From positions 2,170,001-2,234,000 of the forward strand of contig NZ_CP051305.1 of NCBI RefSeq assembly GCF_024181385.1: 64,000 bases of DNA, written 5' to 3'. Below are positions 7,932 to 16,779 of the stretch, one piece after another. The translations under genes and the position numbers were made by a program. This DNA is from Treponema sp. OMZ 798 (GTDB lineage: Bacteria > Spirochaetota > Spirochaetia > Treponematales > Treponemataceae). Numbering within the stretch: position 1 is the stretch's first letter; every line of letters starts with the position of its first letter. The notes under the pieces were generated by a model. That model did not search any database. It saw only the letters and a list, made by a program, of their open reading frames with translations, and was not told the DNA's origin.

Positions 7932-7960
7932 TTGCCTATTTATCGGCATTGTTGTATAGT
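7932..7960 (+). promoter_or_regulatory. Promoter abutting the pepF start
   Basis: TTGCCT (7932-7937), 17-bp spacer, TATAGT (7955-7960), then 6 nt to ATG at 7967. No Shine-Dalgarno sequence. Predicted leaderless transcript. Confidence 0.55.
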
Positions 7961-7966
7961 AGAGTC

Positions 7967-9805
7967 ATGAAAAACTCAACAACACCTAAACGTTCCGAGA
8001 TCGCCCAGAGCGACAAATGGAATATCGAATTACTTTTTAAGAATGAAGAAGAATGGGAAGCGGCCCTTGCTTCCATTCCTGAAGGCGGAAAAGAAATCTT
8101 AAAATATAAGGAAGCCTTTTCCAAGCCTGAAACAATCGATGCGGCAACCCTGCTTGCCTGCCTCAAGGCTTCAACAGGAGTTGATAGAATTGCAGAAAAG
8201 GTCGGGAACTATGCCTTTTTACAAAAATCCTCAAACGAGGGCGATCCTGAAAACATCAAGCGATTGGGCAAATACATGATGACAGTTACGGAGCTTTCGG
8301 CTGCAACCAGCTGGCTCATGCCCGCCATCATGGAAATCCCCGAAGAAAAAATCCGCTCATGGATTGATCCTTCAAGCCCCACAGGAAAGGACTTTGCCGA
8401 TTTTAAGGTTTCCTTGGAAAAGACCCTGCACTTAAAGCCCCACACCCTTTCCGACAAGGAAGAAAAGATTTTAAGCCTTCTAAGCGAGCCCCACGGCACG
8501 CCCAGTCAGGCCTTTTCGGTTTTAACAAACGTAGATTTTGACTTCGGCTCTATTAAAACAAAAGAAGGAGATGTAAAACTCACTCAATCTTCTTATTCAA
8601 AATTTATGCAGGATCCGGACAGAGCCTTGCGCGAAAAAGCCTATAAGCAGCTTTACGGCACATACGGCGCTCATAAAAACACAATCGCAAGTTTGTATAC
8701 GGGACAGGTCCAGCAAAACGTAGCCCTTGCAAAAATCAGAGGCTATGGTTCTGCAAGAGAAAAATCCCTCTATGTCGACAAGGTCCCTACAGCCGTTTAT
8801 GACAACCTCGTAGACACAATCCACAAAAATTTAAAACCCTTGCATAAATTCTATGGTATGTTAAAAAAACATCTGGGCGTTAAAGAGCTCCGCCACTATG
8901 ACGTTTACATGCCATTAGTAAACGAGGTAAAAAAAGTTACTCCTTATAATGAAGCTGTCGACATCATCACTGAAGCCCTCAAACCTCTTGGAGAAGAATA
9001 TGTTAAAACAATCAGAGACGGTCTTTTAAACGGCTGGGTAGACAAGTATGAAAATGAAGGCAAACGCTCTGGTGCTTTCTCTTCAGGAGGATATGACAGC
9101 GTTCCTTATATCTTGATGAACTACAAAGAAGATGTTATCCGTGACGTATTCACCCTTGTACATGAGGGCGGCCACTCCATGCACTCATGGTACTCAGTCA
9201 GGAACAATCCTTATCCCTGCTACCATTACACAATCTTTGAAGCCGAGGTTGCCTCTACCTTTAATGAAGAGCTCTTATTCAGGCACATGATTAAGACTAC
9301 AACCGACCCGAAAATGAGAGCCTATCTTTTAAGCGTCAGAGCATCGGATATCCTCGCAACCCTCTACAGACAAACAATGTTTGCAGAGTACGAAAAGATT
9401 ACTCACGCCCTTGTCGAAAGCGGCACACCTCTTACAGTTGAAAACTTGCGAAGCGAATACAAAAAACTTTTGGAACTTTACTTCGGTCCCGAAATGGTAT
9501 TCGAAGATGTAAGCGACTTGGAAGGAATGAGGATTCCGCACTTTTACAGGGCCTTCTATGTTTACAAATATGCAACAGGAATTTCCGCCTCAATGGCTCT
9601 TGCCGAAAGAGTTTGCTCAGGCGGCGACAAGGAAAGAGAAGACTACTTTAAGTTCTTAAAATCGGGAGGCTCACGCTATCCGATTGAGTCTCTCAAACTT
9701 GCAGGTGTCGACATGGCAAGTCCCGCTCCGGTACAAGAAGCCTGCGACAACTTTGCAAAGATTGTAGACGAACTTGAAAAAGTGCTTGAAGAATTAAAAA
9801 AATAA
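7967..9805 (+). CDS. pepF: Oligoendopeptidase F (M3 metallopeptidase)
   Basis: 612 residues. A cytoplasmic zinc peptidase that cuts oligopeptides. The M3 zinc motif HEGGHSMHSW is present, with the third ligand Glu in the downstream FEAEVASTFNEELL segment, as in PepF. An organism that lives on peptides, as oral treponemes do, would use it with the next gene to break down imported peptides. ATG at 7967 is chosen over an upstream TTG (7949) that lies inside the promoter. The M28 peptidase follows after 21 nt. Confidence 0.94.
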   Translation: MKNSTTPKRSEIAQSDKWNIELLFKNEEEWEAALASIPEGGKEILKYKEAFSKPETIDAATLLACLKASTGVDRIAEKVGNYAFLQKSSNEGDPENIKRLGKYMMTVTELSAATSWLMPAIMEIPEEKIRSWIDPSSPTGKDFADFKVSLEKTLHLKPHTLSDKEEKILSLLSEPHGTPSQAFSVLTNVDFDFGSIKTKEGDVKLTQSSYSKFMQDPDRALREKAYKQLYGTYGAHKNTIASLYTGQVQQNVALAKIRGYGSAREKSLYVDKVPTAVYDNLVDTIHKNLKPLHKFYGMLKKHLGVKELRHYDVYMPLVNEVKKVTPYNEAVDIITEALKPLGEEYVKTIRDGLLNGWVDKYENEGKRSGAFSSGGYDSVPYILMNYKEDVIRDVFTLVHEGGHSMHSWYSVRNNPYPCYHYTIFEAEVASTFNEELLFRHMIKTTTDPKMRAYLLSVRASDILATLYRQTMFAEYEKITHALVESGTPLTVENLRSEYKKLLELYFGPEMVFEDVSDLEGMRIPHFYRAFYVYKYATGISASMALAERVCSGGDKEREDYFKFLKSGGSRYPIESLKLAGVDMASPAPVQEACDNFAKIVDELEKVLEELKK

Positions 9806-9826
9806 GAATAAAAGGCTTTAACAAAA

Positions 9827-10801
9827 ATGATTCAGGAAAATGAAGACAGCTTGCTCAATTCCGATTTGTTTAAAGCCTTTTTAAAAAAAGACCTTAACCG
9901 CTGTGATTTTATATCGCAGTGGTTAATAGCCAATAAGGTTCCTCATAGCATAGTAAACCTTGCACAAAAAAAACACATCATCATAAAATACCCTGCACAG
10001 TTTTACGATAAGAATTTTAAGATGAAAACCCTCGTGGCTCACTATGACAGGGCTCCAAATACCCAAGGAGCCAACGACAATTCTGCCTCTTGTTTTATCC
10101 TCATGAACTTTGCAAAAAAATTATGCGCTTACACAAAGGCCCACAACATAAAAATTATCTTTACCGACGGTGAAGAAGCAGGAGCAGCCGGTCTTAGAGA
10201 ACAAGGATCTTACACACTTGGAACAGGATTGAAAAAACTTAAAATGGATGAGGATGATATTTTTGTATTTGACATGTGCGGAAGAGGCGATACCCTAATC
10301 CTTTCCCGTTCAGGCATTTTCGGACGGGATAAAGAAAAAACCAAAAGGCTCGACGAGCTTCATAAGCGGGCAGGCCTCCTTGCACAGAAGGCTTGTCCGA
10401 ATCAATGGCTTTCAATGCTGACGGCTTACAGCGACAATGCCGGCTTTATTGCTGCCGGCCTTTGCGCCCAAGTCATAACCGTTCTCCCGCGGGAAGAAGC
10501 CGCAACTCTTTTGCGTTATCTCCCGCAGGAAAAAGAAGGTTATCCCTTGAGCAGTCTCCCTCAAAAGAAAACTTCAGTACTAAATAGCCAAAACAAAACT
10601 CAAAACAAAACGGCCATGGGTGAACTCACGGACATGGTAATAAAAAACCAAAAACCGCCCCAAGGTTCCCCCTTCGAAAAAATCATCCCTTTCACATGGC
10701 AGCTCATGCACACAGCCGATGACAAGATTGAAACTCTCAATAACGAAGCCCTCATCCTCACCGAAAAATATCTTAAAGCCTTGACGGACAATTACCGCTA
10801 A
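9827..10801 (+). CDS. M28-family zinc aminopeptidase-like protein
   Basis: 324 residues. Motifs match the M28 dimetal site in order: AHYDRAP (first His-x-Asp), GANDNSAS (bridging Asp), FTDGEEAG (catalytic and binding Glu), FDMCGRGD (later Asp) and a C-terminal MHTADD. No signal peptide is seen, so it acts in the cytoplasm. It probably follows pepF in one transcript (21-nt gap), giving an endopeptidase and an exopeptidase together. Substrate preference is unknown. Confidence 0.85.
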   Translation: MIQENEDSLLNSDLFKAFLKKDLNRCDFISQWLIANKVPHSIVNLAQKKHIIIKYPAQFYDKNFKMKTLVAHYDRAPNTQGANDNSASCFILMNFAKKLCAYTKAHNIKIIFTDGEEAGAAGLREQGSYTLGTGLKKLKMDEDDIFVFDMCGRGDTLILSRSGIFGRDKEKTKRLDELHKRAGLLAQKACPNQWLSMLTAYSDNAGFIAAGLCAQVITVLPREEAATLLRYLPQEKEGYPLSSLPQKKTSVLNSQNKTQNKTAMGELTDMVIKNQKPPQGSPFEKIIPFTWQLMHTADDKIETLNNEALILTEKYLKALTDNYR

Positions 10802-10811
10802 AACTACTTAC

Positions 10812-10840
10812 TTAACTATATCTTAAAAATCTTTTATAAT
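10812..10840 (+). promoter_or_regulatory. Promoter abutting the Fic gene start
   Basis: TTAACT (10812-10817), 17-bp spacer, TATAAT (10835-10840), 8 nt to ATG at 10849. No ribosome site. Predicted leaderless transcript. Confidence 0.55.
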
Positions 10841-10848
10841 GAAAGAAT

Positions 10849-11835
10849 ATGAGTTACGAACCCCCATTTAAAATTACGTCAAAAGCTATAAATTTGATTT
10901 CTCAAATATCCGCAGATATCGAACGCTTTAAAATAAGACTGGAACAAGAAGATGGTGTAAGACTGCGTAAAATAAACCGGATGAAAACAATACAGGGTTC
11001 TCTTGCAATTGAGGGTAACACATTAACAGAAGAGCAGGTTACTGCTTTAATTGAGGGAAAACATATTATCGCTCCCATAAGAGAAGTTCAAGAAGTAAAA
11101 AATGCAATTAAGGTTTATGAAAAATGTATGTCTTTCGATCCTTATAACGAAAAAGACTTATTAAAAGCTCATGGAATTTTGACTATGGGGCTTCTGGATA
11201 ATCCGGGACATTTTAGAAAAGGCGGAGTCTGTATAGCCGGAAAAAACGGCATAAGTCACATAGCCCCTCCTGCAGATCGTGTCCCATTTTTGATGAGCGA
11301 TTTATTCGATTGGCTTAGAACCAGCGACTATCATCCCCTCATAAAAAGCTGTGTATTTCATTACGAGTTTGAGTTTATTCATCCTTTTGAAGACGGAAAC
11401 GGCAGAATGGGACGCTTATGGCATTCGAGAATTCTTGCGGATTGGAATTCTATATTTATTCACCTTCCCATTGAAAACATGATTTTAAAAAATCAAACGG
11501 CATATTATAAGGCCCTTGAAAAAAGCACGGATGAAAACGATTCAGGTATTTTTATAGATTTTATGCTTGAAATAATTGTCAAAACAATAAAAAATAATCG
11601 GAAAAAAGTAACTGTAAATGACACTGTAAATGATACTGTAAATGATACTGTAAATCTTATATTAAAATATTTAAAAGAAAATCCTGAAATATCATATGAA
11701 CAACTTGCCGAAAAATTGGGAAAATCAAGGGTAACCGTAAGCCGAAAGATCTCGGAACTAAAAAAAGCCGGTATCATCAAGCGCATCGGGGCCGACAAAA
11801 ACGGGTACTGGCAAATCTTGGATGAAAAGTTATAA
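10849..11835 (+). CDS. Fic-family AMP transferase with DNA-binding tail
   Basis: 328 residues. The Fic active site HPFEDGNGRMGR is intact, and an N-terminal inhibitory motif SLAIEGN places it in the self-inhibited class II. Fic proteins usually transfer AMP to protein hydroxyls; the target is unknown. The C-terminal 65 residues form a winged helix (ISYEQLAEKLGKSRVTVSRKISELKKAGIIKR). Between them is a four-residue tandem repeat VNDT encoded by 12-bp units. No separate antitoxin partner is adjacent. Alone at its locus, with its own promoter. Confidence 0.9.
   Translation: MSYEPPFKITSKAINLISQISADIERFKIRLEQEDGVRLRKINRMKTIQGSLAIEGNTLTEEQVTALIEGKHIIAPIREVQEVKNAIKVYEKCMSFDPYNEKDLLKAHGILTMGLLDNPGHFRKGGVCIAGKNGISHIAPPADRVPFLMSDLFDWLRTSDYHPLIKSCVFHYEFEFIHPFEDGNGRMGRLWHSRILADWNSIFIHLPIENMILKNQTAYYKALEKSTDENDSGIFIDFMLEIIVKTIKNNRKKVTVNDTVNDTVNDTVNLILKYLKENPEISYEQLAEKLGKSRVTVSRKISELKKAGIIKRIGADKNGYWQILDEKL
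11611..11655 (+). repeat. 12-bp in-frame tandem repeat in the Fic gene
   Basis: Unit actgtaaatgat, three full copies and one partial (9 nt), encoding repeated VNDT. Because the unit is 12 bp, copy changes lengthen the linker without a frameshift. Confidence 0.85.
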
Positions 11836-11837
11836 AA

Positions 11838-11868
11838 AAACCTCTAAAAACTAATGTTCCTAGAGGTT
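11838..11868 (-). terminator. Terminator of tRNA-Lys
   Basis: Perfect 8-bp stem aacctcta (11839-11846) with tagaggtt (11861-11868), followed on the minus strand by a T run. It also stands just after the Fic gene stop and may act in both directions. Confidence 0.75.
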
Positions 11869-11877
11869 CAATTAAGA

Positions 11878-11950
11878 TGAGCCATGCAGGCTTCGAACCT
11901 GCGACCCACAGATTAAGAGTCTGTTGCTCTACCAGCTGAGCTAATGGCCT
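11878..11950 (-). tRNA. tRNA-Lys (anticodon CTT)
   Basis: 73 nt on the minus strand. D arm GCTC-AGCTGGTA-GAGC, anticodon stem ACAGA/TCTGT with loop CTCTTAA (anticodon CTT), T arm GCAGG-TTCGAAG-CCTGC, discriminator A73. CCA is not encoded. The acceptor stem has a G2-T71 wobble and an A1-C72 mismatch at its end, which is unusual for lysine tRNA. Confidence 0.93.
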
Positions 11951-11965
11951 GTAAAACGAGTCTTG

Positions 11966-11994
11966 ATTATATAGGAATCTAAAAAAAAAGTCAA
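11966..11994 (-). promoter_or_regulatory. tRNA-Lys promoter
   Basis: On the minus strand: TTGACT (11994-11989), 17-bp spacer, TATAAT (11971-11966). Predicted start is about 9 nt before the mature tRNA. Confidence 0.75.
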
Positions 11995-12027
11995 TGCTAT
12001 ACCGAATAAAATTTGATTTTTTTCATA

Positions 12028-12056
12028 TAGACTAAGCAGGCAAATAGTGGTATCAT
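12028..12056 (+). promoter_or_regulatory. Promoter abutting the FAD oxidoreductase operon
   Basis: TAGACT (12028-12033), 17-bp spacer, TATCAT (12051-12056), 8 nt to ATG at 12065. No ribosome site. Predicted leaderless transcript. Confidence 0.55.
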
Positions 12057-12064
12057 AAAAAGAT

Positions 12065-13534
12065 ATGTACGATATAATAATAATCGGAGCAGGAGTTGTA
12101 GGAGCCTGCATTGCACGGGAACTTTCCAAATACGAATTAAAAATCGCCGTCCTCGAAAAAGAATTGGAATTCGGCTGCGGTACAAGCAAGGCCAACAGCG
12201 GAATTATCCACGGAGGCTATGATGCAAAGGAAGGCTCATTGAAGGCAAGGCTAAATGTGAGAGGTAATTTTTTAGTGCGCAGCTTAAAAGAAAAATTGGA
12301 TCTGCGCTTTAAACAATTAGGCTCTCTTGTAATCGCCTTTAACGAAGAAGAAAAAAAAGAACTTTCAGTCCTCTACGAACGAGGCATAAAAAACGGAGCT
12401 GAGGGCTTGGAAATCTGGGATGGGGAGAGGCTTTTAAAAGAAGAACCAAATGTTTCAAAAGAGGCATTGGGCGCCCTCTACTGCGGAACAGCCGGAGTAA
12501 TCTGTCCCTTCGACATGACGGCGGCCTTTATGGAAAACGCCGTTTCCAACGGTGTAGAATTTCTCCCCGAAAACGAGGTCGTCTCAATTGAAAAAGAAGA
12601 CCAAGCCTATGTCATCAAAACCTTATCCGGCAATGCGGAAGAAAAGAATTTTAAAACAAAGCTCGTTATAAATGCCGCAGGGCTTTACTCCGATAAGATT
12701 GCAAAAATGACAGGCGACGAAGATTTTAAAATTCTACCCCGCCGCGGGGAATACCGTCTCTTCGATAAAAACTATGCAAATCTTGTAAATCACATCTGCT
12801 TTCAGGCCCCATCAAAGATGGGAAAAGGCATCTTGGTTCTCCCCTCCTATCACGGGAATTTTTTGGCCGGCCCTTCCGCAGAAAATATTGAAGATGCAGA
12901 AGACACATCCGTTTCAGCCCAAGGCTTGGCTCAGGTAGAAGAAAAGGCTTTAAAGACAGTGCCCTCTCTCAATTTTAAAAACACCATCCGCATTTTTGCA
13001 GGAGTAAGGGCAAGACCCGACACTGGCGACTTTATGATCTATGCTTCAAAAAATTCTAAAGGAATTATACACGCAGGCGGAATCGAATCGCCCGGACTAA
13101 GCTCGGCTCCCGCCATTGGAGAATATGTTGCGGAGCTTGTAAAAAAAGAAGCCGATGACTTAAAACTTCCCTTTAACAAAAAGAAAAATTTTAACGAGAA
13201 TAGAAAGGCAATCAAGCACTTTGCCGATCTGAGCCCAAAAGAACAGGACGCTCTTATAAAAGAAAATCCGCTTTACGGCCATGTTATCTGCCGCTGCGAA
13301 ACAGTAAGCGAGGCAGAAATCATTGAAGCAATTCACCGGCCTGCGGGAGCCCGCACGGTTGACGGCATAAAAAGGCGGGTACGCCCCGGCTCGGGAAGAT
13401 GTCAGGGAGGCTTTTGCGAGCCCCACGTTCTCCAAATCCTTTCACGCGAATTAAAAATCCCTATCGAAAAAATTCAAAAGGACAGAAGAAATTCTCCGAT
13501 TGTTTACGGAAAACTAAAGGGCGGTGCACAATGA
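12065..13534 (+). CDS. FAD-dependent dehydrogenase, GlpA-like, with [2Fe-2S] tail
   Basis: 489 residues. N-terminal FAD Rossmann motif DIIIIGAGVVGACIARELS; the body is a DAO/glycerol-3-phosphate dehydrogenase fold, with GIIHAGGIESPGLSSAPAIGEYV near residue 345. The last about 85 residues are a bacterioferredoxin-like [2Fe-2S] domain with cysteines in GHVICRCETVSE and RCQGGFCEPH. Together with the next two genes this is the standard three-gene anaerobic glycerol-3-phosphate (or L-2-hydroxyglutarate-like) dehydrogenase operon. The natural substrate is inferred. The stop overlaps the next start as ATGA. Confidence 0.88.
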   Translation: MYDIIIIGAGVVGACIARELSKYELKIAVLEKELEFGCGTSKANSGIIHGGYDAKEGSLKARLNVRGNFLVRSLKEKLDLRFKQLGSLVIAFNEEEKKELSVLYERGIKNGAEGLEIWDGERLLKEEPNVSKEALGALYCGTAGVICPFDMTAAFMENAVSNGVEFLPENEVVSIEKEDQAYVIKTLSGNAEEKNFKTKLVINAAGLYSDKIAKMTGDEDFKILPRRGEYRLFDKNYANLVNHICFQAPSKMGKGILVLPSYHGNFLAGPSAENIEDAEDTSVSAQGLAQVEEKALKTVPSLNFKNTIRIFAGVRARPDTGDFMIYASKNSKGIIHAGGIESPGLSSAPAIGEYVAELVKKEADDLKLPFNKKKNFNENRKAIKHFADLSPKEQDALIKENPLYGHVICRCETVSEAEIIEAIHRPAGARTVDGIKRRVRPGSGRCQGGFCEPHVLQILSRELKIPIEKIQKDRRNSPIVYGKLKGGAQ

Positions 13535-14838
13535 TAAATATAAAAGAAAGCAATAATTGCAAAGACGAATACGAGGTCGCCGTAATAGGCGGAGGCCCTG
13601 CAGGTTTGGCGGCAGCCCTTGAAGCCAAAAAAAACGGAGCTTCTTCCGTTCTCATAATAGAAAGAGACTTTGAACTCGGCGGCATCTTAAACCAATGTAT
13701 TCATGCAGGCTTCGGCCTCCACGAATTTAAAGAAGAATTAACCGGCCCCGAATATGCGGAACGCTTTATAAAGATGGTAAAAAGAGAGGACATAGATATC
13801 CTCCTCAATACCATGGTAATCGACCTAACCAAAGAAAGAGAGATTACTCTCATAAACGAAGGCGGCTTAAAAAAAATAAGGGCGGGAGCTGTAGTCCTTG
13901 CAATGGGCTGCCGCGAGCGCACGGCAGGAGCCATCTCCCTAAAAGGTTACCGTCCATCGGGCGTAATTACCGCCGGCATGGCCCAGCGCCTTATGAACAT
14001 CGAGGGTCTTTCAGTCGGCAAAGAGGTCGTAATCTACGGCTCAGGCGACATCGGCCTAATCATGGCCCGCCGTATGACCTTGGAAGGAGCCAAGGTGAAG
14101 GCCGTTGTAGAAATAATGCCCTATTCAAGCGGCCTAAACCGGAACATAGCCCAATGCCTTGAAGACTACGGGATTCCGCTTTTTTTAAGCCACAGCATAT
14201 CCTGCGTCCACGGCAAGGACAGGGTTACGGGAGTTACGATAGCGCAAATAGATTCTTCCTTTAAAGAAATTCCCGGAACCGAAAAAGAATTTTCCTGCGA
14301 TACGGTTCTTCTTTCAGTCGGGCTCATCCCCGAAAACGAACTTACGCAAAAGGCAGGTATAGCCCTCAACTCGATAACAAACGGAGCCTTTGTCGATAAC
14401 GGAATGGAAACGGAAGTAAGCGGTATCTTTGCCTGCGGAAATGTTCTCCACGTGCACGACATCGTAGACTTCGTTACAAAGGAAAGCCGAACAGCCGGAA
14501 AAAACGCAGCCATCTTTGCTCAAAAAAACAAGAAGCTTGAAAATAAGGCCTCGCAAAAAGAGGAAGCTGCTTTTATTAAGACAATAGCCAAAAAAGGAAT
14601 CCGCTACATTGTTCCGAACAGAATAAACACCTCGAACATCGACGGAGCTTCCCTTTTTATGCGGACGGATTCGGTTTATAGAAACGCCCGCCTTATAATT
14701 AAGTCGGGCGAAAAAATTCTTGCACAAAAGAAAACGGCACAGCTGGTTCCGTCCGAGATGATAAACATTCTCTTAAACTTTATCACCTTAAAGGGATTGA
14801 CCGAAGACATAACTGCGGAGGTAATTTTAGATGAGTAG
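13531..14838 (+). CDS. FAD/NAD(P)-dependent oxidoreductase subunit
   Basis: 435 residues. Two dinucleotide folds: AVIGGGPAGLAAALEAKKNGA at the N-terminus and VVIYGSGDIGLIMARRMTLEGA in the middle. The glycine-rich ATG motif before the second site reads ALAMGCRERT. A C-terminal FACGNVLHVHDIVD segment is the FAD O-pyrophosphate region. The start at 13531 makes the usual 4-nt overlap with the preceding gene; the longer frame from 13399 lies inside that gene. It likely passes electrons between the GlpA-like subunit and NAD(P) or a quinone-linked acceptor. Confidence 0.88.
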   Translation: MINIKESNNCKDEYEVAVIGGGPAGLAAALEAKKNGASSVLIIERDFELGGILNQCIHAGFGLHEFKEELTGPEYAERFIKMVKREDIDILLNTMVIDLTKEREITLINEGGLKKIRAGAVVLAMGCRERTAGAISLKGYRPSGVITAGMAQRLMNIEGLSVGKEVVIYGSGDIGLIMARRMTLEGAKVKAVVEIMPYSSGLNRNIAQCLEDYGIPLFLSHSISCVHGKDRVTGVTIAQIDSSFKEIPGTEKEFSCDTVLLSVGLIPENELTQKAGIALNSITNGAFVDNGMETEVSGIFACGNVLHVHDIVDFVTKESRTAGKNAAIFAQKNKKLENKASQKEEAAFIKTIAKKGIRYIVPNRINTSNIDGASLFMRTDSVYRNARLIIKSGEKILAQKKTAQLVPSEMINILLNFITLKGLTEDITAEVILDE

Positions 14839-15217
14839 AGAACTGATAAAAAAAGATTTTACGTGTGTGTCCTGCCCGCGGGGCTGTAAACTTTCAGTCT
14901 TTAAAGAAGAGTCGGGAGAATTTTCAGTTAAAGGAAATTTATGCAAGGGCGGCGAGCTTTACGCAATGCAGGAAATTAAGAACCCGCGAAGAAACATAAG
15001 CTCGACCGTAATAATCGAGGGCGGGGTGCTCCCCTCCCTTCCCGTAAAAACTTCAAGCCCAATCCCCAAGGCCTTGATCTTCGATGTAATGAAAGAAATA
15101 AACAGAGTCAAAACTCAGGCACCAAAAAAGATGGGAGAGGTGATAATTGAAAACGTGCTTAACACAGGAGTAGACATAACCGCAAGCCGCTCCTGCCTCA
15201 AAGCCGATCCTAAGTAA
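14831..15217 (+). CDS. DUF1667 protein of the GlpA-like operon
   Basis: 128 residues, starting 8 nt inside the previous gene. It carries CVSCPRGC near the N-terminus and GNLCKGG shortly after, four cysteines suited to a metal or iron-sulfur site. DUF1667 proteins nearly always accompany this oxidoreductase pair, so it is probably the third subunit. The C-terminal half (GVDITASRSC) is conserved in the family but has no known role. Confidence 0.85.
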   Translation: MSRELIKKDFTCVSCPRGCKLSVFKEESGEFSVKGNLCKGGELYAMQEIKNPRRNISSTVIIEGGVLPSLPVKTSSPIPKALIFDVMKEINRVKTQAPKKMGEVIIENVLNTGVDITASRSCLKADPK

Positions 15218-15230
15218 ATGGAGAAAGAAA

Positions 15231-15833
15231 ATGGAAAAACCGATTACAATACACGACGGAACTTTTTATTACTCTAAGCACAAGGTTTTTCAAAACCTAA
15301 ATATTGAAATTCCTGCACAAAAAATTACCTGCATTTTAGGAGAGTCGGGGGCGGGCAAAAGTACCCTCTTAAAAATTATTTCGGGCAGCCTTGAGTTAAA
15401 ATCGGGAAGCATAGAAAACCGCCCCGTCCGTGGAAGCTATGCTATGGCCTATCAGGACATGCGTCTTATTCCTCATCTAACGGCCGTAGAAAATATAGAA
15501 TATGTTTTGGATTCAAAAAAATCTTCAAAAATTGAAAATAAGGAAAAGGCTCTTTTTTATTTAAGAGCCTTGGGACTTTCAGGCTTTGAAAACTTTTTGC
15601 CCGCCGAGCTTTCAGGCGGAATGCAGCGGCGTGCAGGTCTCGCCCGTGCCCTAAGCTATCCCGCGTCCCTCCTCCTCCTCGATGAAGCCTTTGACTCCCT
15701 CGACGAAAAAAACAAGTACAAGGTTGCCGATCTTTTTTTATCGATAGTCAAAAAAGAAAAGCGCACCGCAGTCTGCGTAACCCACGATGCCCCCTTCGCA
15801 AAAAAAATCGCGGATAAGATAGTGGAGCTTTAA
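15231..15833 (+). CDS. Orphan ABC transporter ATPase
   Basis: 200 residues. All ATPase motifs are present: Walker A GESGAGKST, Q-loop AYQDMRLI, signature LSGGMQRRAGLARAL, Walker B LLLLDEAFDSLDE and the switch His in CVTHD. The Q-loop and length resemble NitT/TauT-like or YnjD-type importers. No permease or binding protein is adjacent: it follows the DUF1667 gene by 13 nt and is followed by a terminator. It may power a permease encoded elsewhere. Confidence 0.88.
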   Translation: MEKPITIHDGTFYYSKHKVFQNLNIEIPAQKITCILGESGAGKSTLLKIISGSLELKSGSIENRPVRGSYAMAYQDMRLIPHLTAVENIEYVLDSKKSSKIENKEKALFYLRALGLSGFENFLPAELSGGMQRRAGLARALSYPASLLLLDEAFDSLDEKNKYKVADLFLSIVKKEKRTAVCVTHDAPFAKKIADKIVEL

Positions 15834-15841
15834 TCTATCCA

Positions 15842-15892
15842 AAACCGCTAAAAGCAAATCTTTCTTCAATATAGAAATACCTAGCGGTTTTT
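15842..15892. terminator. Bidirectional terminator
   Basis: aaaccgcta (15842-15850) pairs with tagcggttt (15882-15890), with A and T runs at both ends. It ends the rightward ABC ATPase operon; its right arm overlaps the stop codon of the leftward permease gene. Confidence 0.6.
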
Positions 15893-16564
15893 ATTCCTAA
15901 GCATAAAACCTTTAATCCTAAATTCGTTAAAATTCCTTGTTCCTAAAAAGAAAGAAATTAAAATAAGAACTAAAGAAACAAGATAAACTGCAAGAAAAAA
16001 CAATGTGAACGGAATTATTTCAAAAAATGATTTTAGTTTATCATGCGAAGTATTTAATCCGATAGTTACTAAAGTAAGAACTGTAGGAGGCAATCCGTAA
16101 GCTATAACTGAGGTAATTATACTGCGCAAAAGCCCTCCTTTAATTGCAACTGCACATAAAATCATGTTAAAAGATATGGCAGCAGGTAAGTAAATAAACA
16201 TAATTAAAATGAGAAGTTTAAAATCTTCAATCGGTAGAAAAAAATTTATAATATATAAAATAAGACTTAAAATAAAAACACTTAAAAAATTAACCGACAA
16301 AGAATAAATACTATTTGCAATAAAATATTCTTTTCCATGTATCGGCATTAATATATACATTGTAATAGATTCATAAAAGGGAAGAGAAGGAATCATAGTT
16401 CCGACAAATAAAAACATTAAGCCTTGAAAAAATATAACATTCCGAGCAGCAGGAATTAATGCTCCTATAAGAATCTCAATAATTCCAATTAAAAAGAAAA
16501 TACTTCCAATTAAAACACCAACACTATGCATAGAATTAAATATTATAGCCTTCACTTTTTTCAT
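15881..16564 (-). CDS. ABC-2-type permease of the interrupted YtrA operon
   Basis: 227 residues with about six hydrophobic segments, typical of ABC-2 membrane subunits (for example VGVLIGSIFFLIGIIEILIGAL and FTLFFLAVYLVSLVLILISFF). The start MKKVKAIIF at 16564 is chosen because the ATPase remnant ends 1 nt before it (TAA-A-ATG); the longer frame to 16678 reads through that remnant in the wrong phase. Its ATPase is broken by an IS element, so the transporter should not work, and its transcription may be blocked by the IS. Confidence 0.8.
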   Translation of the reverse strand: MKKVKAIIFNSMHSVGVLIGSIFFLIGIIEILIGALIPAARNVIFFQGLMFLFVGTMIPSLPFYESITMYILMPIHGKEYFIANSIYSLSVNFLSVFILSLILYIINFFLPIEDFKLLILIMFIYLPAAISFNMILCAVAIKGGLLRSIITSVIAYGLPPTVLTLVTIGLNTSHDKLKSFFEIIPFTLFFLAVYLVSLVLILISFFLGTRNFNEFRIKGFMLRNKNR

Positions 16565-16565
16565 T

Positions 16566-16779
16566 TTAGATTTTCTCCTTTGTATAAAAATACATAATAT
16601 CTTCAAGGCTTGCATTTTCGCAAACCATTCCGTCAAATTTTTGATTTTCCTTATCCGAAACCAAAACCTCATAAGCATAATCGGTTTTTCTATAAGCTAT
16701 ATAATCATTACTATACAATGACTTAAAAGTCTTTTCATCTATTTTTAAAAGCCCGTAATTTTTATTTATATTTTCTAAA
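16566..16779 (-). pseudogene. 3' fragment of the ABC ATPase, cut off by the IS
   Basis: On the minus strand this frame encodes about 70 residues, from LENINKNYGLLKIDE to MYFYTKEKI, and ends with TAA just before the permease. Joined to the 5' fragment after removing the IS and one TAAA copy, the frame is continuous (...FDSSL-ENINKNYG...), giving an ATPase of about 289 residues, normal for the YtrB type. The lost C-terminal part is the accessory domain, not the catalytic core. Confidence 0.85.

Noticed and set aside
11839..11868. Possible IS end at the tRNA-Lys terminator, sharing cctctaaaaac with the IS5 inverted repeat
   Set aside because: The match is 11 nt, the palindrome works as a terminator, and there is no target duplication.
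13399..13530. Longer N-terminus for the second oxidoreductase
   Set aside because: The extra residues lie inside the preceding gene in another frame, and the ATGA overlap at 13531 is the normal arrangement.
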